Shown here piece after piece: positions 1 through 11,713 of a DNA stretch of 48,926 bases. Made by a program: the position numbers and the translations under genes. This stretch comes from Gemmata sp. (lineage in GTDB: Bacteria; Planctomycetota; Planctomycetia; Gemmatales; Gemmataceae), in NCBI GenBank assembly GCA_022843445.1, contig JALHNS010000007.1:1-48926 (forward strand), given 5' to 3'. Positions within the stretch are counted from its first letter, which is position 1; each line of letters opens with the position of its first letter. The notes under the pieces were generated by a model. That model did not search any database. It saw only the letters and a list, made by a program, of their open reading frames with translations, and was not told the origin of the DNA.

Positions 1-91
1 TCGCGCTCGAAATGCACGCAAGCGTTTCTCGTGTTGCGATCTCGCTGTCGGGCCTCGCGGCGAAGCGCCGCTCGGCCGCGACCTACAAGAA

Positions 92-1477
92 CTACTCCTT
101 CACGCAATACAGCGCGTCCAACCCGCGGACGAACAGCGCGCCGTCGGCCGCGGCCGGCGTGCTCCAGTACATGTCGCGCGCCAGCTTGTTCACGCGCACC
201 ACCTCGAACTCCGCACCGGCTTTCAGAACGTGCGTCGCGCCGGTTTCGTCCAAGCAGAAGATGTGGCCGGCGGCGGCCCACGGCGACGCCCAGAACGCGC
301 CCGCCTGCGGGATGCGCTCCTTCGTGTACGCGGCCTTGCCGGTCTTCGCGTCCAGCGCGGTCACGGTGCCGCCGTTGCGATCCAGCACGTACACGTACCC
401 TTCGTACAAGAGCGGCGACGCCGCGGCCGGCCACGCCCGCGGCGCGCTCCATAGCACGCCCGCGCTCGTCGCCTCGCCGGCTTTCGGCGTGATGTCGCCG
501 GTCGCGCCGGCCTTCACCGCGAACAGCGTGCCCGCGGCGCGAACACCCGCGCCGCCGCCCTTGCCGCCGAACCCGCCCGCTCCGACACCCACGAACAGGC
601 GCTCCGCGTCGCCGGTCGGCGTCGCCGACGCTTGCCCGCCGCCCACTTCCAGTTCCCACACCTGCTTGCCGTCGGCCGGGTTGTAGCCGCGCACCTTCTG
701 CCCGCCCTGCGCCACCACGTCCGTGCGGTCCTTCGTCTTCCACACGAACGGCGTGGCCCACCCGGACTTCTCGCGGCGCTCGGTCTTCCACGCCTCCTTG
801 CCGGTGAGCTTGTCGAACGCCACGAGGAACGACTTCTCCTCGTTGTCGCACTGCACCACGAGCTTGTCGCCCGCGAGCACCGGAGAACTCGCGGTGCCCC
901 ACCCGGCCTGCATGGAGTAGCTGCCGATGTCTTTCTTCCAGATTTCCTTACCGGCGAGGTCGTAGCAGTAGAGGCCGGTCATGCCGAAGTAGGCGTACAC
1001 GCGCTCGCCGTCGCTCACCGGCGTTTCGGTGGCGAAGGTGTTGCTGCCGTGCGTGGGGATGGTGGGGCGCGCTTCCTTCGCGGTCTTCTCCCACACGGTC
1101 TTGCCGGTCTTGCGGTCGAGGCACACCACTTTGAACTGATAGGTTTCCTTCGGCGCGCCGCGCTCGCCTTTCCCGAAGCCGCCGCCCTTGCCGCCGCCAC
1201 CGAAGCCGCCGCCGGCTTTGGGGCGCTGTTGGCCTTCGGCGAAGGCGGTGGTGAGGAACACCTTGTCGCCGATCACGATCGGGCACGACCACGCGACGCC
1301 CGGCACCGCGGCCTTCCACGCGACGTTCTTGTCGGTGCCCCACGACAGCGGCGGCTTGGCGTCGGTGACGACGCCGGTGCCGTTCGGCCCGCGGAACGAC
1401 GGCCAATCGGCCGCCTCGGAACCGGACACGAGCGCGGCGAGCGCGAACACGGCAAACGGACCAACGGCGCGGCGCAT
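92..1477 (-). CDS. Exported PQQ-like beta-propeller repeat protein
   Basis: About 461 residues. The first 22 residues form a signal peptide ending near SEAADWPSFRGP, and the WPSFRGP opening is typical of planctomycete PQQ-type (BamB-like) propeller proteins. Repeats with AxDxxTGKxxW and DxKTGK patterns follow (for example LDRKTGKTVWE, FDKLTGKEAWK, LDAKTGKAAY), so a seven- or eight-bladed propeller is likely. Two glycine-rich stretches, around residues 75-105 and 305-325, interrupt the blades and are probably exposed loops. I chose the ATG at 1477 rather than the one at 1522 because it starts the hydrophobic leader and has GAGGG upstream. It is divergent from the paralogue at 1604. The role is unknown: such proteins may scaffold or bind in the periplasm, and no quinoprotein dehydrogenase partner is adjacent. 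Confidence 0.9.
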   Translation of the reverse strand: MRRAVGPFAVFALAALVSGSEAADWPSFRGPNGTGVVTDAKPPLSWGTDKNVAWKAAVPGVAWSCPIVIGDKVFLTTAFAEGQQRPKAGGGFGGGGKGGGFGKGERGAPKETYQFKVVCLDRKTGKTVWEKTAKEARPTIPTHGSNTFATETPVSDGERVYAYFGMTGLYCYDLAGKEIWKKDIGSYSMQAGWGTASSPVLAGDKLVVQCDNEEKSFLVAFDKLTGKEAWKTERREKSGWATPFVWKTKDRTDVVAQGGQKVRGYNPADGKQVWELEVGGGQASATPTGDAERLFVGVGAGGFGGKGGGAGVRAAGTLFAVKAGATGDITPKAGEATSAGVLWSAPRAWPAAASPLLYEGYVYVLDRNGGTVTALDAKTGKAAYTKERIPQAGAFWASPWAAAGHIFCLDETGATHVLKAGAEFEVVRVNKLARDMYWSTPAAADGALFVRGLDALYCVKE

Positions 1478-1500
1478 GGCGAACCCTCGCGTGAGAACGG

Positions 1501-1575
1501 GCACGGCGTCAAACCCGTGCATGCTACCCGTCGCGACATGAAATCCGCATGAGATACCGCCCCGCGAGCGGTATC
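1501..1575. promoter_or_regulatory. Two hairpins in the divergent propeller-gene spacer
   Basis: The 126-nt gap between the two divergent starts holds a 6-bp hairpin at 1501-1520 (GCACGG/CCGTGC) and an 8-bp perfect hairpin at 1553-1575 (GATACCGC/GCGGTATC with a 7-nt loop). Their position suggests operators or leader structures for one or both genes. No convincing -10/-35 pair was recognised. Confidence 0.35.
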
Positions 1576-1603
1576 ATGGTCGGCACACACGGGAGGTTCC
1601 CCC

Positions 1604-2893
1604 ATGCACCGCGCGCTCGCGGCCGTCGTTCTCGCGTTCGCCACCTGCGCGACCGCCGCCGATTGGCCCACGTTCCTCGGCCCCACCCGCGACGGCACTT
1701 CGGCCGAAACCGGCATCGTGAAGCCGTGGCCCAAAGACGGGCTGAAGAAAGTGTGGGAGTGCGACCTCGGCCTCGGGTACGCCGCGCCGGTGATCGCGGA
1801 CGGCAAACTGTACCACTGCGACCGGTTCGACGACAGCATCCGGCTCACCGCGCGCGACGCGGCCACCGGCAAGTTCCTGTGGAAGTACGAGTACCCGACG
1901 GCCTACGAGGACATGTACGGCTACGACGCCGGCCCGCGCGCGTGCCCGGTCGTCGACGGTGATCGCGTGTACGTGTACGGCCCGGAAGGCGTGCTCGTGT
2001 GCGTGAGTACCGCCGGTAAGGAAGTCTGGAAGGTGGAGACCCGCAAGAACTACTTCTTCCACCAAAACTTCTTCGGCGTGGGCAGCGTGCCGCTGGTCGA
2101 TGGCGACTTGCTGATCATCGCGGTGGGCGGCAGCGAGAAGGCCCCGCGCCCGGACGACTTCCGCACCGTGAAGCCGAACGGCACGGCGCTCGTCGCGTTC
2201 GACAAGAAGACCGGCGTTGTGAAGTGGACCGGTGGCGACGAACTCGCGAGCTACGCCAGCCCCACCATCGCGACGCTCGACGGCAAGCGCACGGGCCTCT
2301 ACTTCGCGCGCGGCGGGTTGCTCGCGTTCGACCCGCAGACCGGCAAGACGGAGTTCCGCTACCCGTGGCGCTCGAAACTGCTGGAAAGCGTGAACGCGAG
2401 CAACCCCGTGGTGATCGGGAACAAGGTGCTGCTCACCGAGTGTTACGGCCCCGGTGCGGCGCTCCTCGAAGTAAAGGCCGGCAAAGCGAAGGAGCTGTGG
2501 ACCGACAAGGAAAAGGAGAGCGTGGACCGCTCGATGGCGGCCCACTGGAATACGCCCATTCACGTGAACGGGTTCGTGTACGGCAGCAGCGGGCGGCACG
2601 CCGAAGACGCCGACGTGCGGTGCATCGAACTGGCAACCGGCGACCTGAAGTGGCGGCAGAAGCGCACGACGCGCAGCAGCCTGACGCTGGTGGACGGCCA
2701 CTTCGTGAGCCTCTCCGAGTTCGGCGAACTGGCGCTGCTGAAGGTGAACCCGGAGAAGTACGACGCGGTGAGCAAGTACGAAGTGCCGGAACTTCAGTAC
2801 CCGTGCTGGGCCGCCCCGGTGGTGAGCAACGGTCTGCTATACGTTCGCGGGAAGGGGAAGCTGGTCGCGCTGGAGTTGGTGCCGAAGAAGTGA
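1604..2893 (+). CDS. Exported PQQ-like beta-propeller repeat protein
   Basis: 429 residues with a short signal peptide (cleavage likely after ATCATAA) followed by DWPTFLGPTRDG, the same opening as the divergent neighbour. PQQ-type repeats are visible (ARDAATGKFLWK, FDKKTGVVKWT, FDPQTGKTEFRY, ELATGDLKWRQ). A GGGAGG ribosome binding site sits about 8 nt before the ATG. It lacks the glycine-rich loops of its neighbour and is not a recent copy of it. Family knowledge predicts an extracytoplasmic propeller; the substrate or partner is unknown. Downstream lies a 45-nt-arm inverted repeat that could end transcription from both sides. Confidence 0.9.
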   Translation: MHRALAAVVLAFATCATAADWPTFLGPTRDGTSAETGIVKPWPKDGLKKVWECDLGLGYAAPVIADGKLYHCDRFDDSIRLTARDAATGKFLWKYEYPTAYEDMYGYDAGPRACPVVDGDRVYVYGPEGVLVCVSTAGKEVWKVETRKNYFFHQNFFGVGSVPLVDGDLLIIAVGGSEKAPRPDDFRTVKPNGTALVAFDKKTGVVKWTGGDELASYASPTIATLDGKRTGLYFARGGLLAFDPQTGKTEFRYPWRSKLLESVNASNPVVIGNKVLLTECYGPGAALLEVKAGKAKELWTDKEKESVDRSMAAHWNTPIHVNGFVYGSSGRHAEDADVRCIELATGDLKWRQKRTTRSSLTLVDGHFVSLSEFGELALLKVNPEKYDAVSKYEVPELQYPCWAAPVVSNGLLYVRGKGKLVALELVPKK

Positions 2894-2925
2894 ACCCGCC
2901 GCGTGAGCGAGGGTGTTTTGTTTTC

Positions 2926-3061
2926 GCCCTGAAGGGGCGCTCTTCCTCAGCCCCGGCCACCGGCCGGGGTTGTTGCGTTGAAGGTCTTGCGTCCTGAAGG
3001 GACGCGCTTCGGATGTACCCCGGCCGATGGCCGGGGCTGAGGAAGAGCGCCCCTTCGGGGC
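2926..3061. repeat. Long inverted repeat with nested hairpins
   Basis: Arms at 2926-2970 and 3017-3061 (45 nt each) are reverse complements with two differences. Each arm also contains two smaller hairpins: GCCCT-GAA-GGGGC or GCCCC-TTC-GGGGC, and CCCCGGCC-NNN-GGCCGGGG. It fills the gap between two convergent genes, so bidirectional termination is plausible. The nested structure resembles paired REP-type sequences. The 46-nt centre holds a further small hairpin (GCGTCC..GGGACGC). Confidence 0.85.
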
Positions 3062-3075
3062 TGAAAAAGCGGTCG

Positions 3076-4101
3076 TCACCCCGCGGCGCTCAGCGCGCCA
3101 ATGTAGCTCATCGCGATGCGGAAGATGAAGTAGATAATCATGAGCGCCACCAGCCCATAAATCAGGTAGCCGGTGAACTGCGCGGCGGCCTTCAGCTTGC
3201 GCTCCGCGTCCTCGCGCATGTGCTCGATCAACCGCTCCATCACCTCGCTCGTGTTGCCCGTTTCTTCGCCCACCAGCAGCGCTTCGCGGAAATCGGGCGG
3301 GAACGGTGCGCCGCTCTCCTTCAGCGCGTCCACGAGGTCGCCGCCGCGCTTGATGGCAAGTTGCGCGTTCTCTTCGCACGCCATGAACCGCGCGTTCGCG
3401 GTGGCGCGGAAGCAGTAGTTCAGCGTCTTCTCGGCGCGCAGCCCGGCTTCGGCGCACATGCGCAGCGCCACCGCGAACCGCATCACCGCGAACGCGAGGA
3501 ACGCCGGCCCCCACGCCGGCACCCACAGCAGTTTCGCTTCGAGCTTCGACCGGAACCGCACGTTGTTCGCGGACATTTTCAGCACGATCACGATGACCGC
3601 GACGAACGCGAACGCGATGCCGAGGAACGTGAGCGCGCCGGCCGTACCCGTCAGGCCGAGGCCGGTCGGGTCCATCTTGATGCCGAGGATCCCGAGAACG
3701 AAGATGAGGAACGCGATGACGAACACGGCCGCGAAGAACTGGATCACCGGGTACGTGATTTGCGCGCGGAAGTTGCGCTGCACCGAGAGTTGCGTTTCGT
3801 AGTACCGCTCCAGCTCCTCGTACGCGTCTTCGAGCCGGCCGGTCTGCTCGCCCACCGCGACCAACTCCACGAACAGCGGCGGGAACGTGTCGCGGTGCGG
3901 TTCGAGCGCGTCCTCCATCGAACTGCCCTTGCCGAGCTTCGTGGCGAGTTCGGCCGAAATGGCGCGCAGCGGGCGCGGCCCGGACTTCGCCTGCTGCTTG
4001 AACAGCTTTACCGGCCCGACGCCGGCGCTGAGGCTGAAGCGGATCGCGCGGCACCACGCGGTGAGCGCCGGCAGCGGGCACTTCGACGACGAAAAGAGCA
4101 T
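3076..4101 (-). CDS. Type II secretion system F family protein (GspF/PilC-like)
   Basis: About 341 residues. Two T2SF units are visible. The first is around residues 30-115 (LSAGVGPVKLF, SMEDALEPHRDTFPPLFVELVAVGEQTGRLEDAYEEL). The second is around 215-300 (LRMCAEAGLRAEKTLNY, ALKESGAPFPPDFREALLVGEETGNTSEVME). Membrane segments lie near 125-150, 165-195 and at the C-terminal end. The family forms the inner-membrane platform of type II secretion and type IV pilus machines. The ATG at 4101 was chosen because the domain starts at once after it; upstream frame is composition noise. No GspE, GspD or pseudopilin operon is adjacent, so it is an orphan copy, perhaps serving the many DUF1559 pilin-like proteins of this lineage. 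Confidence 0.85.
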   Translation of the reverse strand: MLFSSSKCPLPALTAWCRAIRFSLSAGVGPVKLFKQQAKSGPRPLRAISAELATKLGKGSSMEDALEPHRDTFPPLFVELVAVGEQTGRLEDAYEELERYYETQLSVQRNFRAQITYPVIQFFAAVFVIAFLIFVLGILGIKMDPTGLGLTGTAGALTFLGIAFAFVAVIVIVLKMSANNVRFRSKLEAKLLWVPAWGPAFLAFAVMRFAVALRMCAEAGLRAEKTLNYCFRATANARFMACEENAQLAIKRGGDLVDALKESGAPFPPDFREALLVGEETGNTSEVMERLIEHMREDAERKLKAAAQFTGYLIYGLVALMIIYFIFRIAMSYIGALSAAG

Positions 4102-4185
4102 GTGTTCGGTTCGCCGGGGTAGAATCGGGCTATCGGTACAGACGCCGCGGGCCGCGGCCGATCTCGCACCGTTCAGGTATACCCG

Positions 4186-4524
4186 ATGGACGCAAGCGCC
4201 GACACGCCCGACCCGCGGTTCCTTGAGGGCGCGGCGCTGTTCGACGCGGGCGACTACTTCGAGGCGCACGAGGTGTGGGAAGACCTGTGGCGCGAGCGCG
4301 GCCCGGCCGACCGGCGGTTCTATCAGGCGCTGATTCAGGCCGCGGTGGCCCTGTACCACCACGCGCGCGGCAACCACACCGGGGCGGCCCGGCTGTGCGC
4401 CTCCGGCAAGCGGTACATGCGGCCCTTCGCCCCGGCGTTCGCGGGCGTGAACGTGGCCGAGTTCTGGCGCGCGGTGGAAGCGCGCCTCGCGGGCGGGAGC
4501 GAAGGGCCGCGGTTGGGGTTGTGA
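4186..4524 (+). CDS. DUF309 domain protein
   Basis: 112 residues. The family signature is clear: GAALFDAGDYFEAHEVWEDLWR near residue 15, then RRFYQALIQAAVALYHHARGN and GAARL. DUF309 proteins are small, all-helical and of unknown function; the conserved Glu-His pair (EAHE) and the H-H-A-R-GN segment are present. It is divergent from the GspF-like gene, with only 84 nt between starts, and is followed by an inverted repeat. Confidence 0.85.
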   Translation: MDASADTPDPRFLEGAALFDAGDYFEAHEVWEDLWRERGPADRRFYQALIQAAVALYHHARGNHTGAARLCASGKRYMRPFAPAFAGVNVAEFWRAVEARLAGGSEGPRLGL

Positions 4525-4529
4525 GTGGA

Positions 4530-4645
4530 TTTATCGTGGCACGACGCTCCGCGTCGTGAAACCTTGGACCAACCGGCGAAGCGACTCTCGCCCGACCTCC
4601 GTTGTCGTCTCGTAAATGCGACGCGGAGCGTCGCACCACGATAAA
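4530..4645. repeat. REPIN-like inverted repeat with compensatory arms
   Basis: Arms at 4530-4556 and 4619-4645 (27 nt) are reverse complements with two differences. Read in the same sense, each arm starts TTTATCGTGG and continues as an 8-bp hairpin with a TCC loop: CACGACGC-TCC-GCGTCGTG in one and TGCGACGC-TCC-GCGTCGCA in the other. The two arm differences (CA to TG) are matched on the opposite side of each hairpin. GTGG directly at the hairpin foot is a REP-like feature. It lies between two convergent genes. Confidence 0.85.
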
Positions 4646-4662
4646 GGCGCGGCGCGGGGCAC

Positions 4663-5697
4663 TCACTTCTGGTAGATGGGCAGGTAGTGCGTGGGCACGC
4701 TGAGGATCAGCACCGCGATGGAGGTCTGGTACACCGGGCCGTAGGCCGCCTCGCGCCGCGGGTCGTACCACTCGCCGGTCGCCTTCTGGTAGCCCGGGGC
4801 GAGCAACCGGTCGCGCATCCGCTTGTAGTACTTCTCCCACAACTCGCCGCCCACTTGGTTCATGGCGTGGCACGCGTAGTAGTGGCCGTACCAGTAGTGG
4901 CCGGGGTCGTCGCCCTTGGTTTCGAGGAACTCCACGGCGCTCTTGATCTCGTCGGCGTCGTACTTGCCGACCAGTTGCAGCACGCACACGCCGGCCGCGG
5001 TGCGCGCGTAGCCCGGCCCGGACGAGCGCGGCATGTACAGGTAGCCCCCGCTGCGGCGGTCGTAGCACTTGTTCACGTACTTGAGCGCGTCGTCCATCGT
5101 CTTGTCGGGCACGTGAATGCCCGCGTCCTTCGCGCCGCGCAGCGCCATCACCTGCATGATGGTGACGGAGATGTCCGCGCCCGTGGGCGACGGGTCGTAC
5201 CGCCACCCGCCCTCGTTGTTCTGGGTCTTCACGATCAGTTCGGTGGCGCGCTTGGTCACCTTCTTCACTTCCTCGTCGCCGGTCATGCCGTAGGCTTGGG
5301 TGAGCGCCAGCGCCGCCATGCCGTGGCAGTACATGTTGCCGCCGCGCGGCCCGACGAGGTAGCCGTCCTCGCGCGCGCACGAGCACAGGTACCGCACGCC
5401 CTTCGCCACCTGCTTGCCGTACTCGCCCTGATTGGGCATGTGGCCGTTCGACATGAACGCGAGCAGGGTGAACCCGGTGATCGCGGTGTTGCCCCACGCG
5501 CCGTCGGCCTCTTGGCGCTCGGCGAGGTACTTGAGCGCCTTGGCGACGGCCTTCTTGGTGTCGTCGTCCATCTTCACGTTGTCTTTGGGCACGCTGCCGC
5601 CGGGCTTCGGGTCTTCGGCCGGCGGTTGCGTGCTCGCGGGCGCGGCCCACGCGCCGACGAGCGCCGCGGAGAGAATCAGGCTGCGAAGGAGGCGCAT
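4663..5697 (-). CDS. Exported squalene-cyclase/prenyltransferase-repeat protein
   Basis: About 344 residues. A signal peptide (MRLLRSLILSAALVGAWAAP) is followed by a proline-rich linker, then an alpha/alpha-toroid repeat domain of the prenyltransferase/squalene-oxidase type. Repeats include YLAERQEADGAWGNTAITGFTLLAF, IVKTQNNEGGWRYDPSPTGAD and YDRRSGGYLYMP. I see neither a DxDD cyclase motif nor a GCGEQ thioester motif, so enzymatic cyclisation is not supported. The ATG at 5697 has AAGGG upstream and begins the leader. It is the last gene of the MoxR/BatA cluster, separated from the Met-rich gene by a 10-bp hairpin. Exported toroid proteins are common in planctomycetes; binding or scaffolding outside the membrane is an inference. 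Confidence 0.85.
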   Translation of the reverse strand: MRLLRSLILSAALVGAWAAPASTQPPAEDPKPGGSVPKDNVKMDDDTKKAVAKALKYLAERQEADGAWGNTAITGFTLLAFMSNGHMPNQGEYGKQVAKGVRYLCSCAREDGYLVGPRGGNMYCHGMAALALTQAYGMTGDEEVKKVTKRATELIVKTQNNEGGWRYDPSPTGADISVTIMQVMALRGAKDAGIHVPDKTMDDALKYVNKCYDRRSGGYLYMPRSSGPGYARTAAGVCVLQLVGKYDADEIKSAVEFLETKGDDPGHYWYGHYYACHAMNQVGGELWEKYYKRMRDRLLAPGYQKATGEWYDPRREAAYGPVYQTSIAVLILSVPTHYLPIYQK

Positions 5698-5734
5698 GGG
5701 GGTTCCCTTGCGGTGGAACGTGCGTGCGTGAAAC

Positions 5735-5769
5735 GGGCCGGTGAACCGACGCGCTCGGCTCACCGGCCC
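5735..5769 (-). terminator. Intergenic hairpin, possible attenuator or processing site
   Basis: Perfect 10-bp stem GGGCCGGTGA/TCACCGGCCC around a 15-nt loop that itself contains CCGA/TCGG. It lies between the Met-rich gene and the toroid-protein gene. There is no T-run after it, so classical intrinsic termination is not supported; attenuation or mRNA end protection is possible. Confidence 0.5.
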
Positions 5770-5795
5770 GGAAGAGTACGTCACCAACCGCGAAC

Positions 5796-9086
<3,291 letters not shown>

Positions 9087-9421
9087 CGGCGGGCCTCCTT
9101 GAGGCGGCTTGGGGCGCGGAGAGAAGCGTCCCGGTGTGTATTCGGTTAAGTATCCAACTATCCCAAACGGAAAGCAACTACAATCGCAACGGCGGTTACA
9201 GGTCGCGCGGCCTTTGTTCTTAGCCCCGGAGGGGCGGCGGAGCGTAGCCGAGGGAGCGCAGCGCAACCCTCGGCGGGGCCAAGCGGAGCGCGGATTGCGC
9301 ACGAATCCGCGGTGTCGGTTGCCGGTGTTTCGCGTTGCTCCGCCGCGGGTTGCGCTCGCAAAGCCTCGCTCCACCCGCGGCTACACTCCGACGCCCTTCA
9401 CAGGGCTGCGATCTGTGTCCC
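9087..9421. other. 335-nt intra-cluster spacer with three hairpins
   Basis: No gene is supported. It contains hairpins at 9247-9274 (GCCGAGGG/CCCTCGGC), 9289-9311 (CGCGGATT/AATCCGCG) and 9342-9381 (GCCGCGGGT/ACCCGCGGC), plus GCCCC-GGA-GGGGC near 9224. The first 90 nt before the Met-rich gene are AT-richer than the flanks and could hold a promoter, so that gene may be expressed apart from its upstream neighbours. Confidence 0.5.
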
Positions 9422-11545
9422 CTACTTCTTGTCCTTCTCTTCGCGCGGCTTAAAGACGCCGGCTTGGTCCGCGGCCAGATCGCGCAACTTGTCTTGGAGT
9501 CGCTTGTTCTGTTCGTCGCGCAGGCGGATGGCGGCCGCGGCGTCGTCTCCACTCACGACGATCTTCCGACGGGCCTCGCGGGTGAACCCGGGCGCGCGGT
9601 TCGGGGCCGGGTTCTTGTCGTACACCTCCACGTACAATTCAACCGTGTCGCCGAGGTCGAGTTTCGCGGACACGAACTTCCCCGGATGATCTTTGTCCGG
9701 AACCAGCTTCGTGAGTCCGTCAATTTCGAACATGTACCGCCCGCCGGCTTCGAGCGCCGCGGGTTCGACGCCCGGAGCCGTCGACGGGAGCGCGTAGAAC
9801 TCGACGCTCTTTTTCATCCGGTCGCCGCGCTTCAGGCCGGTGAGCCCGTCCCACGAGCGCTCGAACAGCCCCAAATCCGGCACGAACGCCCCAGAACCTT
9901 TCGGCACTTCCGCCGGCTTCAGCAGCAGCCGCGCGAACACCTTCGCTTCCGGGTCGTCGGCCGGGTGGTTGACCTTCTGCCATTCCGCCGGCAGTTGGTC
10001 GAACGGCACGCCCTTCGGCAGCACGCGGTAGCGGACCGCGGCGCGGCCGATCGCCTGTTCCGAGCGGGCGTGGTACAGCACCATGACGCGCCCGCCTTCC
10101 GCGAGCGGGAGCTTGTCGCCCCACTCGTACACGCGCGCGTCGCCCGCGCCCTCGAAGTCTTTCGGGTCCGGGTGCCGCGTCGATTCCGGCAGGAACACGA
10201 CGCTCGGCGGCTTGTCGTCCAACATGCGGACGTTGCGCCGGATGGGTACGGCGTTCACGAACCCGCGGTCGTCGGCCACTTCCAGTTTGTAACCGATGGT
10301 CTTCGGCGTGGTGTCGAACTCCCACCCGAGGCGCATGCGGTCGTCGGACTTCGCGCGCGGTTCCACCGGGTTCAAGAAGCGCTCGCGCGGGCCGTCGCGC
10401 TCGACGGGAATCAGCACGGCGCGCGTGAGCGGTTTGGAGAACGTGCCCACCACGCGCACCGAACTGCCGGGCAGCGCGTCCACCACTTCGCCGCGCTGCC
10501 CGCCCTCGGTTCGGCGCTCGAACCGCGGGCCGTTCGGTTCGCCGGTGCGCGTACCCACGAACCGCGGCAGCAGTTGCCACGCCTCCACCTCTTGCGCCTG
10601 CGGCGGGGCCTCGAACCGCACGAACCCGGCCTCGCGGGTGCGCCCGTTCACGAGGCGCGCCGCGAACCCGAAGTCGGTGGAACTCGCGGGCAGCTTCGCC
10701 ACGAAGTACGCCCCGGCGCCCTCGGCGCGCTCGAACTTCAGGTCGTAATACTCTTCCGGCTGGCCGTCGGGCTGCACGCGGAGCCGGCCGACGGCGGCTT
10801 CGCTCCACTCGCCGGTCACGAAGTACCGCACGTCCACTTCGGCCCCGGTGGGCCACACGTCTTGCGTCCGGTTCTCCAAGAACGTGGTGCGCGGGACCTC
10901 CACATCGAGGAGCAGTTGGCGCTGCACCAGCGCGCCGGCCAGCGCCGGCTTCAGCGCGAAGAACAGCCCCCACAGCGCCAGCACCGGCAGCGCGACGAGC
11001 GCCGCGTAGCCCACCCGCCGGTACTCCACCAGCGACAGCAAGTTGTGCTTGCTCGCGATCTCGCCGGCCTCGCGCGTCACTTCGCCGATGAGGTGTTGCG
11101 ACATCCCTTGCGTGCGCGCGTCGCGCCGGTTCAGTTGGACGGCGGTCACGAGCCGGTGGTCGAACTCGGGAATCGCCTTCTCCGCGCGGCCCGCGAGGTC
11201 GTCCACCTTCGGCGTGCGGCGCAGCGGCCGAATGACGAACACCCACGCGAGCCACGCCAAGAGCGCCGCCTGCCCGGTGCTCATCAGGAACCGGAACCAG
11301 AACGGGGTCACGTCGGTGGCCCACGATTCGCCCGGTTCGGCCGGTTTGGGCGCGAACACCCACGTGGCGCGCAGGAACGCGCGCCACGACTCGGAACCGC
11401 GGTAGCGGTCGACGAGGTAGTCGAGCAGGCACGCGACCGCGAGCACGGTGAGCGCGACCGCCAGCACGCGCGCGCCGCCCCACAGGAAGCGGATCGCCCG
11501 CTCCATCAGCCGCCAGCGGTTCAGTTGCGTGAGAACGTGCGTCAT
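9422..11545 (-). CDS. DUF4175-like membrane protein
   Basis: About 707 residues. Membrane helices lie near residues 25-45, 90-115 and 165-190, before a long extracytoplasmic beta-rich region (LLLDVEVPRTTFLENRTQDVWPTGAEVDVRY onward). This architecture resembles the N-terminal part of DUF4175 proteins seen in MoxR/BatA clusters. The C-terminus is short and charged (FKPREEKDKK) and lacks the long helical tail that the family often carries; the next gene encodes such a tail. The ATG at 11545 was chosen over an upstream TTG that lies inside the preceding palindrome. Stop to next start is 335 nt. A role in envelope assembly is inferred from context only. Confidence 0.75.
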   Translation of the reverse strand: MTHVLTQLNRWRLMERAIRFLWGGARVLAVALTVLAVACLLDYLVDRYRGSESWRAFLRATWVFAPKPAEPGESWATDVTPFWFRFLMSTGQAALLAWLAWVFVIRPLRRTPKVDDLAGRAEKAIPEFDHRLVTAVQLNRRDARTQGMSQHLIGEVTREAGEIASKHNLLSLVEYRRVGYAALVALPVLALWGLFFALKPALAGALVQRQLLLDVEVPRTTFLENRTQDVWPTGAEVDVRYFVTGEWSEAAVGRLRVQPDGQPEEYYDLKFERAEGAGAYFVAKLPASSTDFGFAARLVNGRTREAGFVRFEAPPQAQEVEAWQLLPRFVGTRTGEPNGPRFERRTEGGQRGEVVDALPGSSVRVVGTFSKPLTRAVLIPVERDGPRERFLNPVEPRAKSDDRMRLGWEFDTTPKTIGYKLEVADDRGFVNAVPIRRNVRMLDDKPPSVVFLPESTRHPDPKDFEGAGDARVYEWGDKLPLAEGGRVMVLYHARSEQAIGRAAVRYRVLPKGVPFDQLPAEWQKVNHPADDPEAKVFARLLLKPAEVPKGSGAFVPDLGLFERSWDGLTGLKRGDRMKKSVEFYALPSTAPGVEPAALEAGGRYMFEIDGLTKLVPDKDHPGKFVSAKLDLGDTVELYVEVYDKNPAPNRAPGFTREARRKIVVSGDDAAAAIRLRDEQNKRLQDKLRDLAADQAGVFKPREEKDKK

Positions 11546-11581
11546 TGGAATAGTGGTCGGCTGTTGCGTTGTTGCTGCTGT

Positions 11582-11708
11582 TTCACAGGGTGCGCTGCGC
11601 GACCCTGTGCTTTGGGATGTAACCCCTTCGGGGTACAAACCAGTCTTCTGCCTTTACCCCGAAGGGGTTGTATCGCAAAGCACAGGGTCGCGCAGCGTAC
11701 CCTGTGAA
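11582..11708. repeat. Long inverted repeat, 54-nt arms
   Basis: Arms at 11582-11635 and 11655-11708 differ at about four positions and leave a 19-nt loop. Each arm holds two smaller hairpins: CACAGGGT..ACCCTGTG and ACCCC-TTC-GGGGT or its GAA counterpart. It occupies most of the gap between the second VWA gene and the DUF4175-like gene, so transcription through the cluster must cross it. Confidence 0.9.
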
Positions 11709-11713
11709 CACTG

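Noticed and set aside
3076-4101. Part of a type II secretion operon
   Set aside because: No other secretion or pilus genes adjoin it; neighbours are DUF309 and a propeller protein.
4663-5697. Active terpene cyclase or thioester protein
   Set aside because: Neither DxDD nor GCGEQ was found; the protein is exported, so only the toroid fold is supported.
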